A DNA stretch of 64,000 nucleotides from Brevibacillus sp. DP1.3A (GCF_013284245.2 NZ_CP085876.1:5652001-5716000); one strand, 5' to 3'. Positions 1 through 8,891 are shown, numbered from the stretch's first letter. Numbers and translations are program-made. The notes: generated by a model from the sequence alone, not told the origin.

Positions 1-45
1 ACAAGCAATAATACGGAAGCTTTAAAGGAACTTCTCAACACATAA
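1..45 (+). CDS. 3' end of an unidentified gene (partial)
   Basis: An open frame from the window edge ends in TAA at 43-45 and encodes the C-terminal residues TSNNTEALKELLNT. A hairpin that could terminate it follows about 50 bases later. The fragment is too short to identify. Because an SF0329-type gene lies downstream, the missing gene could belong to the same accessory cluster, but that is only inference. Confidence 0.4.
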   Translation, partial: TSNNTEALKELLNT

Positions 46-93
46 TAAAAACTGGATTTGAACTATCGGGATCGATAGCTTAATAAAAGGCAT

Positions 94-124
94 AAAACCC
101 ACAATTAGTTTGTGGGTTTTGTTT
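94..124 (+). terminator. Rho-independent terminator
   Basis: The perfect 10-bp stem AAAACCCACA (94-103) and TGTGGGTTTT (111-120) has a 7-base loop and a T-rich tail. It fits termination of the gene that ends at 45. Confidence 0.75.
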
Positions 125-561
125 CGGTTAAAAATCAACACCAACGTTTAACAGAGCCTTTATTAAAGAGCTTACTAAGACTTAGATTCCAAAAATCAAA
201 ATCATCTTCTTTCTTTTGGTAGATTAGTCCTTCCTGTTATTGAAATTGTTCAAAGTTAAAACTATGCAAATTAACATTTAGAAAAATACTATTTCCCCAA
301 AAACACATGTATTATGTAGTGTAATAATACAATTTCAACATACTACAATATACGCAAGGCATCCTAAAGGTGCCTGCTCCAATTCCTTTCATCTCAAATC
401 CATTCAATACATTAGCTGTGTTAACAGAATGTTTATTGTAGCAGAGGGCCACCCTCTGTTTTTTTATAAGACTATAATCATATTATGGATGAAGCTACCT
501 TGATTTCGTATATAGACCAATAGCACGACGAATCTCAGTTTTATGAGTATGGGAGGACATT
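125..561. other. AT-rich non-coding stretch with an orphan terminator
   Basis: No convincing reading frame is seen. It holds an 8-bp inverted repeat, TGTATTAT (308-315) and ATAATACA (324-331), a short imperfect hairpin around 355-374, and a typical terminator at 442-466. A small RNA ending at that terminator is possible but not shown. Confidence 0.4.
442..466 (+). terminator. Orphan rho-independent terminator
   Basis: The stem CAGAGGG (442-448) and CCCTCTG (452-458) has a 3-base loop and is followed by a run of T residues. No gene on the plus strand ends nearby. It may mark the end of an unannotated transcript or be left from a deleted gene. Confidence 0.65.
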
Positions 562-1206
562 ATGATAAAAATAGATAAAGATGGTGAAGCTTACTGGAGT
601 TTAACCGTAGATTTAGGTGTTTTAGGTAAGTTCAATAGTATTTTTATAAATTTAGATGGATGCGATATTACAGGAGCAACCGATGATATGTCCCAAGACG
701 AGAGGTTAGAAAAAGCAACACTATATTATGGGAATAGATTTAAAGAGTTAGAAGAGCATGCGGATTTTATAAGTGAGCAATTTCGAATGTGGATGATAAC
801 GCACTTATGTGATATAGAATATCCATTTTGGGAAAATGGTAATGAAGATAAAGGAAGTGAAGATTACCCAGATTATATTGTAAAAGAAGAAATAAAAAAA
901 TTTGAAGATGAGAATGAACAAGTGAAACATGATCCATATAGTCCAAGTCCGATTTATAAAGACATCCAAACATATAATGCTTATGCAAATAAAGATAACT
1001 TATCAAGTTATGATATTATAGCGAAATACTTACCGGTCCTTCATTTCAAAAAACTTGTAGATACAATTAGAGCTGATAGCATAGACACATATGAAGACAA
1101 CATAAACTTTCAAGTGAGCAGCGAGGTTTGCGGTGGTATGTTACTTTGCGCTACTTATGGAACAATCTATGCCAATAATGAGCTAGAAGTTACGCATAAT
1201 TGTTAA
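562..1206 (+). CDS. Hypothetical protein (214 aa)
   Basis: The ATG follows GGGAGGA with suitable spacing. The product is acidic (many Glu, Asp, Lys), has no signal peptide or membrane segment, and shows no family motif I recognise. The gene is clearly AT-rich compared with DNA further right, which suggests acquisition. It ends 23 bases before the next gene on the same strand, so the two are probably co-transcribed. Small acidic cytoplasmic proteins in such pairs are often immunity proteins of polymorphic toxin systems; that role is inference only. Confidence 0.7.
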   Translation: MIKIDKDGEAYWSLTVDLGVLGKFNSIFINLDGCDITGATDDMSQDERLEKATLYYGNRFKELEEHADFISEQFRMWMITHLCDIEYPFWENGNEDKGSEDYPDYIVKEEIKKFEDENEQVKHDPYSPSPIYKDIQTYNAYANKDNLSSYDIIAKYLPVLHFKKLVDTIRADSIDTYEDNINFQVSSEVCGGMLLCATYGTIYANNELEVTHNC

Positions 1207-1229
1207 TAAAAGAGAACATAGGAGGATAT

Positions 1230-1799
1230 ATGTCCTGGAGCAAATTGAAGAAACAACTGGAGAGCTTTCTCTGTCCTGCGTTATATGGAAGGGTCGAATA
1301 CAGTGCAACCGGTTACCGTTATTTACCTGATAAATCCGGAATTTGTTATATTGCCGTAGATAAAAAGAACGTACTTAATATGAGTGATATAACTAGCTCA
1401 ATCAGATGGTATCAGACGGAGCAGGAAATTAAGAATGATTCAGATATACAAATTCCTATCAACAATGAAGAAATTGAAGCAGTCAGAAAAGATACCAAGG
1501 GGATCGTACCGGAGGATCGTCTAAAAGTAATGGCAAGAAGTAGAAAAATATCAGAATATGCAAAGGAGCTTTTGTCAGCACAGGCATCATTAAGTAAATC
1601 AAATTTTATCGTTGTGGCTAATAGGTTTTTATCCATTTCTATAGAGGAAAGCATAGAGAGCAATGATATCTTATTGAATATTCTAGCCTTGGTGGACAGA
1701 AGAGTTGGAAAAAAGAGGATTTTAAATATGGCCGAGAAGATGAAGTTAAAGCATCCAATTGTGCAGTATTTTTATGAATTACGGCTTAGTACATTATGA
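1230..1799 (+). CDS. SF0329 family protein (189 aa)
   Basis: The start is ATG 1230, five bases after a strong AGGAGG; an upstream in-frame ATG at 1200 lacks such a site. The N-terminus (MSWSKLKKQLESFLCPAL, then a stretch around SATGYRYLPDKSG) resembles from memory the SF0329 family, whose function is unknown and which often occurs near contact-dependent or polymorphic toxin loci. No signal peptide or membrane segment is visible. It probably forms a two-gene unit with the gene at 562. The family call is by recognition only and no domain search was run. Confidence 0.65.
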   Translation: MSWSKLKKQLESFLCPALYGRVEYSATGYRYLPDKSGICYIAVDKKNVLNMSDITSSIRWYQTEQEIKNDSDIQIPINNEEIEAVRKDTKGIVPEDRLKVMARSRKISEYAKELLSAQASLSKSNFIVVANRFLSISIEESIESNDILLNILALVDRRVGKKRILNMAEKMKLKHPIVQYFYELRLSTL

Positions 1800-1833
1800 A
1801 AATAAATATCGTATAAATGAGTATCTGAATAAA

Positions 1834-1875
1834 ATAGGAAAGCACCCAAGCATGTATGCTTTCGTGCTTTCCTAT
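1834..1875. terminator. Bidirectional terminator between convergent genes
   Basis: A 12-bp perfect stem (1834-1845 with 1864-1875) encloses a second 6-bp stem, AAGCAT (1848-1853) and ATGCTT (1856-1861). It lies between the plus-strand gene ending at 1799 and the minus-strand gene ending at 1888. The T-rich tail is on the minus strand. Confidence 0.75.
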
Positions 1876-1887
1876 CAAACCAAACTG

Positions 1888-2469
1888 TTAGGAGGGAAAG
1901 TAGCCCTTTTTAAATAATTCGTACCATTGATTCAATTCATCGCCTTCTAATACGCCCAATCTCTCCAAAATATGTCTTGAAAACTCCAATGCACCGCTTC
2001 CATTCGCCGTGATGAGATTCTCGTCACGAATTGACTGACCCTCTACATAATGTTGATCTCCTCTGTAGTTCGGAGCTCCTTCCTTCAAATAAACTAACGT
2101 ATTGCCTGTATGTCTATGATTGTCCAAAAATCCGTGATTCCCTAAAAAAGTCGTAGCATCACAGATGGCTGCGACAGGAATATCCTTGCTCACACAATAC
2201 TCAACCACTACTTTTGCTTGCTGATTCTTTTCTTCTCTCCATCCCGTTCCGCCAGGTATGATTAACATGGCGATATCCAAATTCGGATTGAATTCGTTTA
2301 CGCTATAATCTGGAAGGACCGTTAAACCACCCATCGAAACTTTAGGTTCTTGATCAATGGCGATTGTCTTTACACGATATCCTGTTTCTGGCTTGTTTAG
2401 CTCGGAACTGACGTAGCTTGCCTCCCAATCAGCAAAACCATCCGTAATAAAAATGAACACTTCCTTCAA
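1888..2469 (-). CDS. DJ-1/PfpI family protein
   Basis: A 193-aa type 1 glutamine-amidotransferase-like protein. The nucleophile-elbow cysteine is near residue 103 in PVAAICDATTFLG, and a histidine follows in HRHTGN. Related proteins are proteases, glyoxalases or stress chaperones; the substrate cannot be told from sequence. I chose a TTG start at 2469 because GGAGGG precedes it and homologues begin with KxVxxxITDGFADWE. The longer frame to 2574 would add a non-homologous extension. It lies 105 bases downstream of azlD on the same strand and may share that transcript. Confidence 0.8.
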   Translation of the reverse strand: MKEVFIFITDGFADWEASYVSSELNKPETGYRVKTIAIDQEPKVSMGGLTVLPDYSVNEFNPNLDIAMLIIPGGTGWREEKNQQAKVVVEYCVSKDIPVAAICDATTFLGNHGFLDNHRHTGNTLVYLKEGAPNYRGDQHYVEGQSIRDENLITANGSGALEFSRHILERLGVLEGDELNQWYELFKKGYFPS

Positions 2470-2574
2470 AGTGATTCCCTCCCTATGACGTTTTGTACAA
2501 ATGAATTGTAAAACAACTTCACTGACAGATATGGTCAGGAAAGAAAACAGAATTACATGAACATCTTGTAGCAA

Positions 2575-2907
2575 TCAAGATGAAAACAAAAAACGTAAAA
2601 CCATCACGACAATAATGCCTACGAGTACAGTAGCCAATAAACTACGTGTTTTTATCGCAATGAAAAAGGTTGGTATGGCTGCTAAAAGTTCAACGTTATT
2701 AATAGAAAAAGAAATCTTATCACCATGCTTAAATATCTCTTGAGCTACTAAAGCAGCCATAACAGATATGGGGACATAGCTTAACCATCGTGTTGCCCAC
2801 TCTGGTAATTGAAAACGACTCAGTACCATAAGAGGAAGGACTCTAGGGATGAATGTAACAATAGCTGTTCCTACAATCATCAAAAAAACATCCCATCTTA
2901 CTTCCAT
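2575..2907 (-). CDS. azlD: AzlD-type branched-chain amino acid exporter subunit
   Basis: A 110-aa membrane protein with about four hydrophobic segments and the AzlD-typical N-terminal TFIPRVLPLMVLSR pattern. AzlD is the small partner of AzlC; together they export branched-chain amino acids and analogues. It overlaps the azlC end by 10 bases, which indicates translational coupling. The length is normal for the family. Confidence 0.88.
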   Translation of the reverse strand: MEVRWDVFLMIVGTAIVTFIPRVLPLMVLSRFQLPEWATRWLSYVPISVMAALVAQEIFKHGDKISFSINNVELLAAIPTFFIAIKTRSLLATVLVGIIVVMVLRFLFSS

Positions 2908-3632
2908 TTTTCCATCACCATCCCTATCGTTGCAGCAAAAATTGTAGCAACAATAACTCCCATACTGCCAGACATCACTGAACTGGTTCCCACAGCAATA
3001 ACAACTGCGATTATCGCAACAACCACATCACGTTTCATTTTCCTTCGACTTAACATCGAAAGTACCAGAAGCCCAATAAACATCGCTGTCAAAGCAAAAT
3101 CCAAACCTAATTTTTCAGGATTTGAAATCCATTGTCCGAAGAATGCTCCGGCTATATTGGCTATGCACCAGTTTAGATAAGCCGTTATATTTAGACCGTG
3201 CATCCATTTTTCACTAATGTAATTCTTTTTTGCAGCTTCGTTGATAGCAACACCAAACGACTCATCGGTAAGTAGAGACCCTACTAGCATGTTCCTAAGC
3301 GGAGAAAGATGCCGAAAATATGGTGCTAGGGCTGCACTAAGTAAAAGATGCCGAAGATTAACAAAGAAAATCGTAATAATAATGGTGGTAATCGAACTGC
3401 TTGCTGCCATCATTCCAGCAGCGATAAATTGGGCTGAGCCAGCATAAAGAATTAAACACATCAGAGCTATCTCAGCTATACTAAGACCCGCTGTCTTTTC
3501 TATAACACCAGCAGCAAATCCAATACTTAAATAACCCAGCAACGTAGGGACACAATCCTTAATACCTTGGCGAAAAGTATCTTTATCTCTTGAATCTGCT
3601 ACCGTTTCGATTTGGTCATTCGCTAAACCCAT
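2898..3632 (-). CDS. azlC: AzlC-type branched-chain amino acid exporter
   Basis: A 244-aa integral membrane protein. The family motif GYLSIGFAAGV lies near residues 34-44, and VNLRHLLLSAAL further on, as in AzlC proteins, where the subunit pairs with AzlD to export amino acids. The ATG at 3632 is preceded by GGAGGG. A 14-bp palindrome-like sequence at 3667-3680, just upstream, closely matches the repeat arms before the neighbouring TrmB-type regulator, so that regulator probably controls this operon. Confidence 0.9.
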   Translation of the reverse strand: MGLANDQIETVADSRDKDTFRQGIKDCVPTLLGYLSIGFAAGVIEKTAGLSIAEIALMCLILYAGSAQFIAAGMMAASSSITTIIITIFFVNLRHLLLSAALAPYFRHLSPLRNMLVGSLLTDESFGVAINEAAKKNYISEKWMHGLNITAYLNWCIANIAGAFFGQWISNPEKLGLDFALTAMFIGLLVLSMLSRRKMKRDVVVAIIAVVIAVGTSSVMSGSMGVIVATIFAATIGMVMEKWK

Positions 3633-3666
3633 TTTATCCCTCCGTAGTATTATTTAAATTAAGGGA

Positions 3667-3680
3667 GTTATTATCATAAC
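3667..3680. promoter_or_regulatory. Putative TrmB-type operator upstream of azlC
   Basis: GTTATTATCATAAC lies 35-48 bases upstream of the azlC start codon. It matches 12 of 14 positions of the arm at 4590-4603 (GTTATTATAATAAT) and has dyad symmetry. It overlaps the expected promoter region. Function is inferred from the shared sequence and gene adjacency. Confidence 0.5.
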
Positions 3681-3696
3681 TACTAAGAAAAAGTGA

Positions 3697-3727
3697 AAGA
3701 AAATACGGTTCAAATTACTTGAACCGT
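3697..3727 (-). terminator. Terminator of the TrmB-type regulator gene
   Basis: The perfect 9-bp stem ACGGTTCAA (3705-3713) and TTGAACCGT (3719-3727) spans the gene's stop codon. Read on the minus strand it is followed by ATTTTCTTT. Confidence 0.7.
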
Positions 3728-4524
3728 TTTCCTGTAACCACATGGAACAGGTCAGGCTGGTTAATCCAGAGCGCTTCGGCTTTCTCGGGGCCAATTTCCT
3801 TAACTAATTGTGCAAACATAATATCGTGCCTGATGTACTCCATTGCTACTAGTACAAGTGCTGGGTCTTGTGTTTTTATAGCCCATGCAGCGGTATTTGG
3901 AGCGAAATTTGCTATTAATACTTCTTCATTGTCTCGGGAGACAATGGTTAAACGACCACTCATACGTTCCTCTGCTACTTTAGGAGACATGTAATCATGA
4001 TGAGTGGTTGCACCTATCTCGATATCGGGTGCTCCAAACAAAATGGAAAATACAGGTACACCTTCTTTTACCCGCCTATCTGCGTCCTGTTTTATAAAAG
4101 AAACCTGTGGTTGCCAAATCGATAACCATAGTTCTTCTCTGGCTTTGTTTATCATGTCAACCATTTCTGTGGTAACCAGTTCATCACTACTAATGCGTCG
4201 AACCACGTCTACTTGCTGTTCACTTTCTAATGCAGATAGATTTTTTTCAAGATAATCAAATGATTGCTCGAAGGAATTACGCATTCGCGTGATTAATTCT
4301 TTAGCTGGTAAAGGAGAGTAGGTCAGAGGTTCAGAAGGTACCGTATAAACTGCTCCTTTATCTAACAATTTCCCTAATACTTCATAAATCATGGAACGAG
4401 GTACGCCTGATCTTTTACTAATCTCATATCCAGTTATAGGAGACTGCTTCAAAAGTCCGATATATGCTTTGCATTCATATTGTGAAAATCCTAATTTCTG
4501 AAGTTCTTTATAAATTTCATCCAA
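3715..4524 (-). CDS. TrmB family transcriptional regulator
   Basis: A 269-aa protein with an N-terminal winged helix (about residues 1-75, LQKLGFSQYECKAYIGLL and GYEISKRSGVPRSMIYEVL), a short coiled linker, and a C-terminal phospholipase-D-like effector domain, the usual TrmB layout. The start is TTG at 4524 after AAGGTGGTGG. It is encoded upstream of azlCD on the same strand. A perfect 20-bp inverted repeat lies 30 bases before its start, and a related site precedes azlC, so autoregulation and control of azlCD are likely. Many TrmB proteins bind sugars, but the effector here is unknown. Confidence 0.85.
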   Translation of the reverse strand: MDEIYKELQKLGFSQYECKAYIGLLKQSPITGYEISKRSGVPRSMIYEVLGKLLDKGAVYTVPSEPLTYSPLPAKELITRMRNSFEQSFDYLEKNLSALESEQQVDVVRRISSDELVTTEMVDMINKAREELWLSIWQPQVSFIKQDADRRVKEGVPVFSILFGAPDIEIGATTHHDYMSPKVAEERMSGRLTIVSRDNEEVLIANFAPNTAAWAIKTQDPALVLVAMEYIRHDIMFAQLVKEIGPEKAEALWINQPDLFHVVTGKRFK

Positions 4525-4553
4525 AGAAAACCACCACCTTGAATACTTATCTT

Positions 4554-4608
4554 TAGTGATTATTATAATAACCTCTAAGTTCTATGGTGGTTATTATAAT
4601 AATCACTA
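4554..4608. promoter_or_regulatory. Large perfect inverted repeat, probable operator
   Basis: Twenty bases at 4554-4573 are repeated as an exact inverted copy at 4589-4608 with a 15-base spacer. Each arm contains the palindrome TTATTATAATAA. It sits between the TrmB-type regulator and the divergent DNA alkylation repair gene. There is no T tail, which argues against a terminator. Confidence 0.7.
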
Positions 4609-4720
4609 ATACTATAGTCAATAATTTTAAACGGGTACCCCTGATATCGAGACTCATGAGTCATGGATTTGATGGTTATAATCTTAAGGGAACACCCGTC
4701 AATGAAAGAAGTGATATACG

Positions 4721-5428
4721 ATGGATTTAGAAATGGTCATGCAAGAGCTTGAAGCTCTCGGCAAGGAACGCACCAAGAAAATTTATCTATCCAATGGCGC
4801 TCACGAGCCACTTTTTGGCGTGGCTACAGGCGCTATGAAGCCAATGGCGAGAAAAATCAAGATTAATCAACCCTTGGCTGAGCAGCTTTACGCTACCGGG
4901 AACTACGACGCTATGTACTTTGCCGGTGTGATCGCAGACCCAAAAGCAATGACCAAGGCGGATTTTGATCGGTGGATGGATTCAGCTTATTTTTATATGC
5001 TGTCCGATTATGTGGTTGCAGTAACCCTATCTGAAGCAGATATTGCCCAAGAAGTTGCCGATCACTGGATCACAAGCGGCGAAGAGCTCAGAATGTCTGC
5101 GGGCTGGAGTTGTTACTGCTGGCTTTTAGGCAATCGCCCGGATCGTGAATTTTCCGAAAGCAAAATTGCCAATATGCTTGAAACTGTGAAAAATACGATT
5201 CACGACTCTCCCGAACGAACGAAATACGCTATGAATAATTTTATTTACACCGTGGGAACCTCCTATTTTCCACTCCACGATAAGGCAGTCGAAATCGCAA
5301 AAGCAGTAGGGCCTGTAGAAGTCCAAAAAGACAAAGCAAAAAGCAAGTTCCTAAACGCTTTCGATAATATTCAAAAGGCAGTAAGTAAAGATCAGCTTGG
5401 CTTCAAACGGAAACATGTGAGGTGTTAG
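4721..5428 (+). CDS. DNA alkylation repair protein (AlkD-like HEAT repeat)
   Basis: A 235-aa all-helical protein of the DNA alkylation repair family. It carries the family-like stretches FAGVIADPKAM, YAMNNFIYTVGTSY and KDKAKSKFLNAF. Such proteins are HEAT-repeat glycosylases that excise alkylated purines without base flipping. The ATG at 4721 follows a GAAAGAAGTGA-type site. A TATAAT at 4677-4682 can act as the -10, and a 12-bp palindrome, GACTCATGAGTC (4651-4662), lies near the -35 position. A terminator follows at 5465. Confidence 0.85.
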   Translation: MDLEMVMQELEALGKERTKKIYLSNGAHEPLFGVATGAMKPMARKIKINQPLAEQLYATGNYDAMYFAGVIADPKAMTKADFDRWMDSAYFYMLSDYVVAVTLSEADIAQEVADHWITSGEELRMSAGWSCYCWLLGNRPDREFSESKIANMLETVKNTIHDSPERTKYAMNNFIYTVGTSYFPLHDKAVEIAKAVGPVEVQKDKAKSKFLNAFDNIQKAVSKDQLGFKRKHVRC

Positions 5429-5464
5429 TCACCCGTTGGTTTCTCGTGAGGAAATAGTATGGAC

Positions 5465-5498
5465 ACGGAGTAGCCCTTTAGAGGTTGCTCCGTTTTTT
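5465..5498 (+). terminator. Rho-independent terminator
   Basis: An 11-bp stem (5465-5475 with 5483-5493, including G-U pairs) is followed by TTTTT. It ends the DNA alkylation repair transcript. The rest of 5499-5714 holds an imperfect hairpin at about 5523-5552 and the next promoter. Confidence 0.75.
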
Positions 5499-5660
5499 CG
5501 TAACCAAGGTGTAAGATTCGGCTTCGCCCTGCTATTTGTAATAGTAGGCGAACTTAAAGGCGATACTGGTCGTGTAGAGGTTTTTTCGAACATGCGAGAT
5601 CAAACTCCTACTGGAGACCGATGCCAAAATACATCGACTGCGGGATGTAACTACTCCCCA

Positions 5661-5670
5661 TTGGTATAAT
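5661..5670 (+). promoter_or_regulatory. Extended -10 promoter of the ABC transporter operon
   Basis: TGGTATAAT at 5662-5670 is an extended -10 element about 45 bases before the GTG start of the ABC ATPase gene. No good -35 box is seen, as is common for extended -10 promoters. Confidence 0.5.
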
Positions 5671-5714
5671 ATGGTACTTAAGTTTCAAGAATAAGATACG
5701 AGGAGATGTAATCC

Positions 5715-6419
5715 GTGAAGACGTTAATCGAATTCAAAAAAGTATCGAAAGAATACAAAATCGGAGAAGTGCCAATCAAGGCGCTTAATGGTGTTGATTT
5801 TTCCATAGCAGAAGGAGAATTCGTCGTTATTTTGGGTGCAAGTGGTGCTGGTAAAAGTACGATTTTGAATTTGCTAGGCGGAATGGATACGGCTACCTCA
5901 GGTCAAGTATTTGTTGGCGATCAAGAAATCACCCGGTTCAACGAAAAAAGATTAACGCAATACCGCGGTGAGAAAGTTGGTTTCGTCTTTCAATTCTATA
6001 ACTTAATTCCGAATTTAAACGCTCTCGAAAATGTTGAATTTGCCACGGAAGTATGTAAAAACCATCTGGATGCGAAAGAGATTTTACATAAAGTTGGATT
6101 ACAAAATCGTATGAAAAACTTCCCTTCTCAGCTCTCTGGTGGCGAACAACAAAGAGTTGCAATCGCGAGAGCTGTTGCCAAAAATCCTTTGCTTTTACTA
6201 TGTGATGAACCAACCGGAGCATTGGATTATGTGACAGGTAAGTCCGTCTTAAAGCTTCTCCAGGATTTGAACAAAGAAACGAAAAAGTGCGTCGTATTGG
6301 TCACACATAATTCCGCCATTGCTCCTATGGCTGACAAAATTATTAAGGTGAAAAGCGGAATGATTGAAAGCGTTACCATTAATCGCGAAAAGCAAAGTGT
6401 GGAAGGGATTGAGTGGTGA
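5715..6419 (+). CDS. ABC transporter ATP-binding protein (MacB/LolD type)
   Basis: A 234-aa ATPase with Walker [10 protein letters not shown] (41-49), the Q-loop near 93, signature LSGGEQQR (from 140), and Walker B LLLCDEP (about 160). The closely fitting insert in [17 protein letters not shown] and the paired FtsX-type permease place it in the MacB/LolD/BceA group. That group acts on peptides, lipoproteins or antimicrobial compounds rather than classical import. The GTG start follows GAGGAGA. The stop overlaps the permease start, so the two subunits are coupled. Confidence 0.92.
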   Translation: MKTLIEFKKVSKEYKIGEVPIKALNGVDFSIAEGEFVVILGASGAGKSTILNLLGGMDTATSGQVFVGDQEITRFNEKRLTQYRGEKVGFVFQFYNLIPNLNALENVEFATEVCKNHLDAKEILHKVGLQNRMKNFPSQLSGGEQQRVAIARAVAKNPLLLLCDEPTGALDYVTGKSVLKLLQDLNKETKKCVVLVTHNSAIAPMADKIIKVKSGMIESVTINREKQSVEGIEW

Positions 6420-8746
6420 TGATGAAATTATTTTTAAAATTAGTAAGGGATATCAAGCAATCGATCGGGCAATTTATCGCCTTTGTTTTGGTTATCGCAG
6501 TAGGAGCCTTTTTCTATGGGGGGCTAGTCACTTATAGCAATAATCTTAGTTCTTATACAGAAGGTTATTTTCAAGAACATAACTTAAGCGACCTGCATGT
6601 ATTTTACAATCAAATTTCCATAAATGATGTCGCTGTTTTAAGTGAAATAGAAGGCATTAAAAAAGTGGAAGGACGCTATACCTTTGATGCCACGCAAGCC
6701 TTTGAAGATGAAAAAGCTTCTTTGAAAATTCATTCCATCCCAGTCAAAAACGAAATAAACACGATTGCTATAATTGAGGGCAGAATCCCGTCAAAAAAGA
6801 ATGAGATATTATTAGATTCTCGATATGCAAAAGAACATCTTTTTCAAGTCGGCGATGAAATCAGTATTAACGCGAATGAAAGAAATTTTATGTTTACCAT
6901 TAGCGGCTTGGGTGAGAATGTCGAACATGCAAAAAAGAACGAAATACAAGACCATAAAACCTACGGAGTCGCTTATATTTCCGAAGAGACAATCTCTGAA
7001 ATCTTAGGTGGTCTTTCCTATAATGAAATCATGATCGATGCTACAGAAGGATACGATATTGATAAATTGGGTCAATCCATTGAAGCACAATCCAAACACC
7101 TTTCTTATGTAAACCAAGTAAGTAAAGAACGGACTTTCAGCTATTCGAAAATATATGAAACGATCCAGAATAACAAATTGATGAGTATGGTTATCCCTTT
7201 CATTCTCTTTTTGATTGTAGCCATTATCCTGTTTCTTACCATGTCGAGAATGATTGACTCTCAAAGAAACCAAGTAGGGATTATGAAGGCTTTAGGTGTC
7301 AAAAACAGAAATATCATGCTTCATTACATGGGATACCCTGTGCTGGCAGGTATCATAGGTTCAATCATCGGTTGTGTTATTGCCGCTCTCGTATTTGTTC
7401 CATTCGTAACTGCATCGAGTGCAAGAGCCTACTCTCTGCCCGGCATTACATACTCCCTTTCTTTTTATTCTTTCATTCCTCCCATTATTTTCTCCAGTGC
7501 TTTTGGAATCCTAGCGTGTTACTTAAGTGGTAGAACCCTATTAAAAGAACGTGCGGCTCAGGCTATGCGTCCTAAACCGCCAAAGAAGATGAAAACGCTA
7601 TTGATAGAAAGAATTCCGGGTATTTGGAGTCATATTTCCTATAGCTACAAGCTCATTTTAAGAAATATTTTCCTAAATAAACAAAAAGCTTTAGCGAGCT
7701 CAATTGGTGTTGTTGTAAGTACAGTCTTATTGATAACTGCTTTTGGCACTCAATCTGCCTTGCAAAAAGTAGCTAGCCAAATTGAAGATGTCTATACGTA
7801 TGATTTACGAGTAGATTATACGATGGGGACATCTACTGATACGGTAAAGCTCCCCTCCGGTATGAAAAATCATTATTATCTATCCACCTTTCCTGTTGAA
7901 TTCATGAACGGTGATGAAAAAGATAATGCCACTCTCGTAGTTACTGAAAAAGAAAACACCCTCATCCATTTCTTTGACGAAAATGAAAATCGGATCACTT
8001 TAGATCATAGTGGTGTGCTGGTACCAAAATCCTATGCCGACAAATATCATATTTCAGCAGGAAATATTATCCAAATTACGTTCAAAGCACCAGAGCTTAA
8101 AAATAAATCTGTAGAAATGAAGGTTTTACATATATCTACGCAGTATTCGAATCCTTCGTTTTATATCACACCAGACTATTTAAAGAGCTTTGGCATAGAC
8201 TACAGCCCAACCTCGCTTTTCGTTCAAGCAAATAGCTCTGTAGATCTTAATAGCGTTCGTAACTTCTTTGAACAAGATCCTCATGTAGAAACGATTGCAG
8301 ATAGAAATGATCTAAAGAAAACCGCTGAGTATATTTTGAAACAAAACAATTTTGTATTTATCATGTTTATTGTTTGCGCCGTCATCCTCTCTTTTGGCGC
8401 GATATACACAATCTCTTCCATCAACATTTATGAAAGGAATCGCGAGCTTGCAACACTTAAGGTACTAGGCTATCAAAAACATAAAATAAACAGACTTATC
8501 TTTTTTGAAAACATGATACTCACCACATTTGCGATCCTTGTAGCTTTACCGATAAGCGGTTACGTTTATTCCATGATTGTCAAGGCACTGTCTAGTACCC
8601 ATCAACAAATCCCGGATCAATTAACTATTCCTATCATGTTGGTATCTGTTACTCTTGCCTACTTGCTTACGATTCTGTCCAATCTGCTGCTTCGGAGAAA
8701 AGTAACCAACATCAATATGATTGAATCATTAAAAGGAGTAGATTAA
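6419..8746 (+). CDS. ABC transporter permease, FtsX-like
   Basis: A permease of about 775 aa with one N-terminal membrane segment, a large extracytoplasmic domain (about residues 40-240), and two FtsX-type blocks of three to four helices (about 245-370 and 640-770) separated by a second extracytoplasmic domain. The motif GIMKALGVKNRNI is typical of FtsX domains. I prefer the ATG at 6419, which overlaps the ATPase stop and follows GGAAGGGA; GTG codons at 6413 and 6416 are alternatives. A secreted repeat protein is encoded immediately downstream and may be functionally linked. Confidence 0.9.
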   Translation: MMKLFLKLVRDIKQSIGQFIAFVLVIAVGAFFYGGLVTYSNNLSSYTEGYFQEHNLSDLHVFYNQISINDVAVLSEIEGIKKVEGRYTFDATQAFEDEKASLKIHSIPVKNEINTIAIIEGRIPSKKNEILLDSRYAKEHLFQVGDEISINANERNFMFTISGLGENVEHAKKNEIQDHKTYGVAYISEETISEILGGLSYNEIMIDATEGYDIDKLGQSIEAQSKHLSYVNQVSKERTFSYSKIYETIQNNKLMSMVIPFILFLIVAIILFLTMSRMIDSQRNQVGIMKALGVKNRNIMLHYMGYPVLAGIIGSIIGCVIAALVFVPFVTASSARAYSLPGITYSLSFYSFIPPIIFSSAFGILACYLSGRTLLKERAAQAMRPKPPKKMKTLLIERIPGIWSHISYSYKLILRNIFLNKQKALASSIGVVVSTVLLITAFGTQSALQKVASQIEDVYTYDLRVDYTMGTSTDTVKLPSGMKNHYYLSTFPVEFMNGDEKDNATLVVTEKENTLIHFFDENENRITLDHSGVLVPKSYADKYHISAGNIIQITFKAPELKNKSVEMKVLHISTQYSNPSFYITPDYLKSFGIDYSPTSLFVQANSSVDLNSVRNFFEQDPHVETIADRNDLKKTAEYILKQNNFVFIMFIVCAVILSFGAIYTISSINIYERNRELATLKVLGYQKHKINRLIFFENMILTTFAILVALPISGYVYSMIVKALSSTHQQIPDQLTIPIMLVSVTLAYLLTILSNLLLRRKVTNINMIESLKGVD

Positions 8747-8891
8747 AACGATCGACTCTATGTTAAGAGACGAGCTGTGTGATTTATTCGAAAATATGGA
8801 TCTATCTGTTTTAAATCCCTTTTATTTCTATTATATTATACATATCACCAATATTTTACATTTATCTACAAAGAACAAGAGGAGGCTTCAT

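Noticed and set aside
5436-5669. 77-codon frame after the DNA alkylation repair gene
   Set aside because: It runs through a clear terminator and the next promoter, has no ribosome site and no protein-like pattern.
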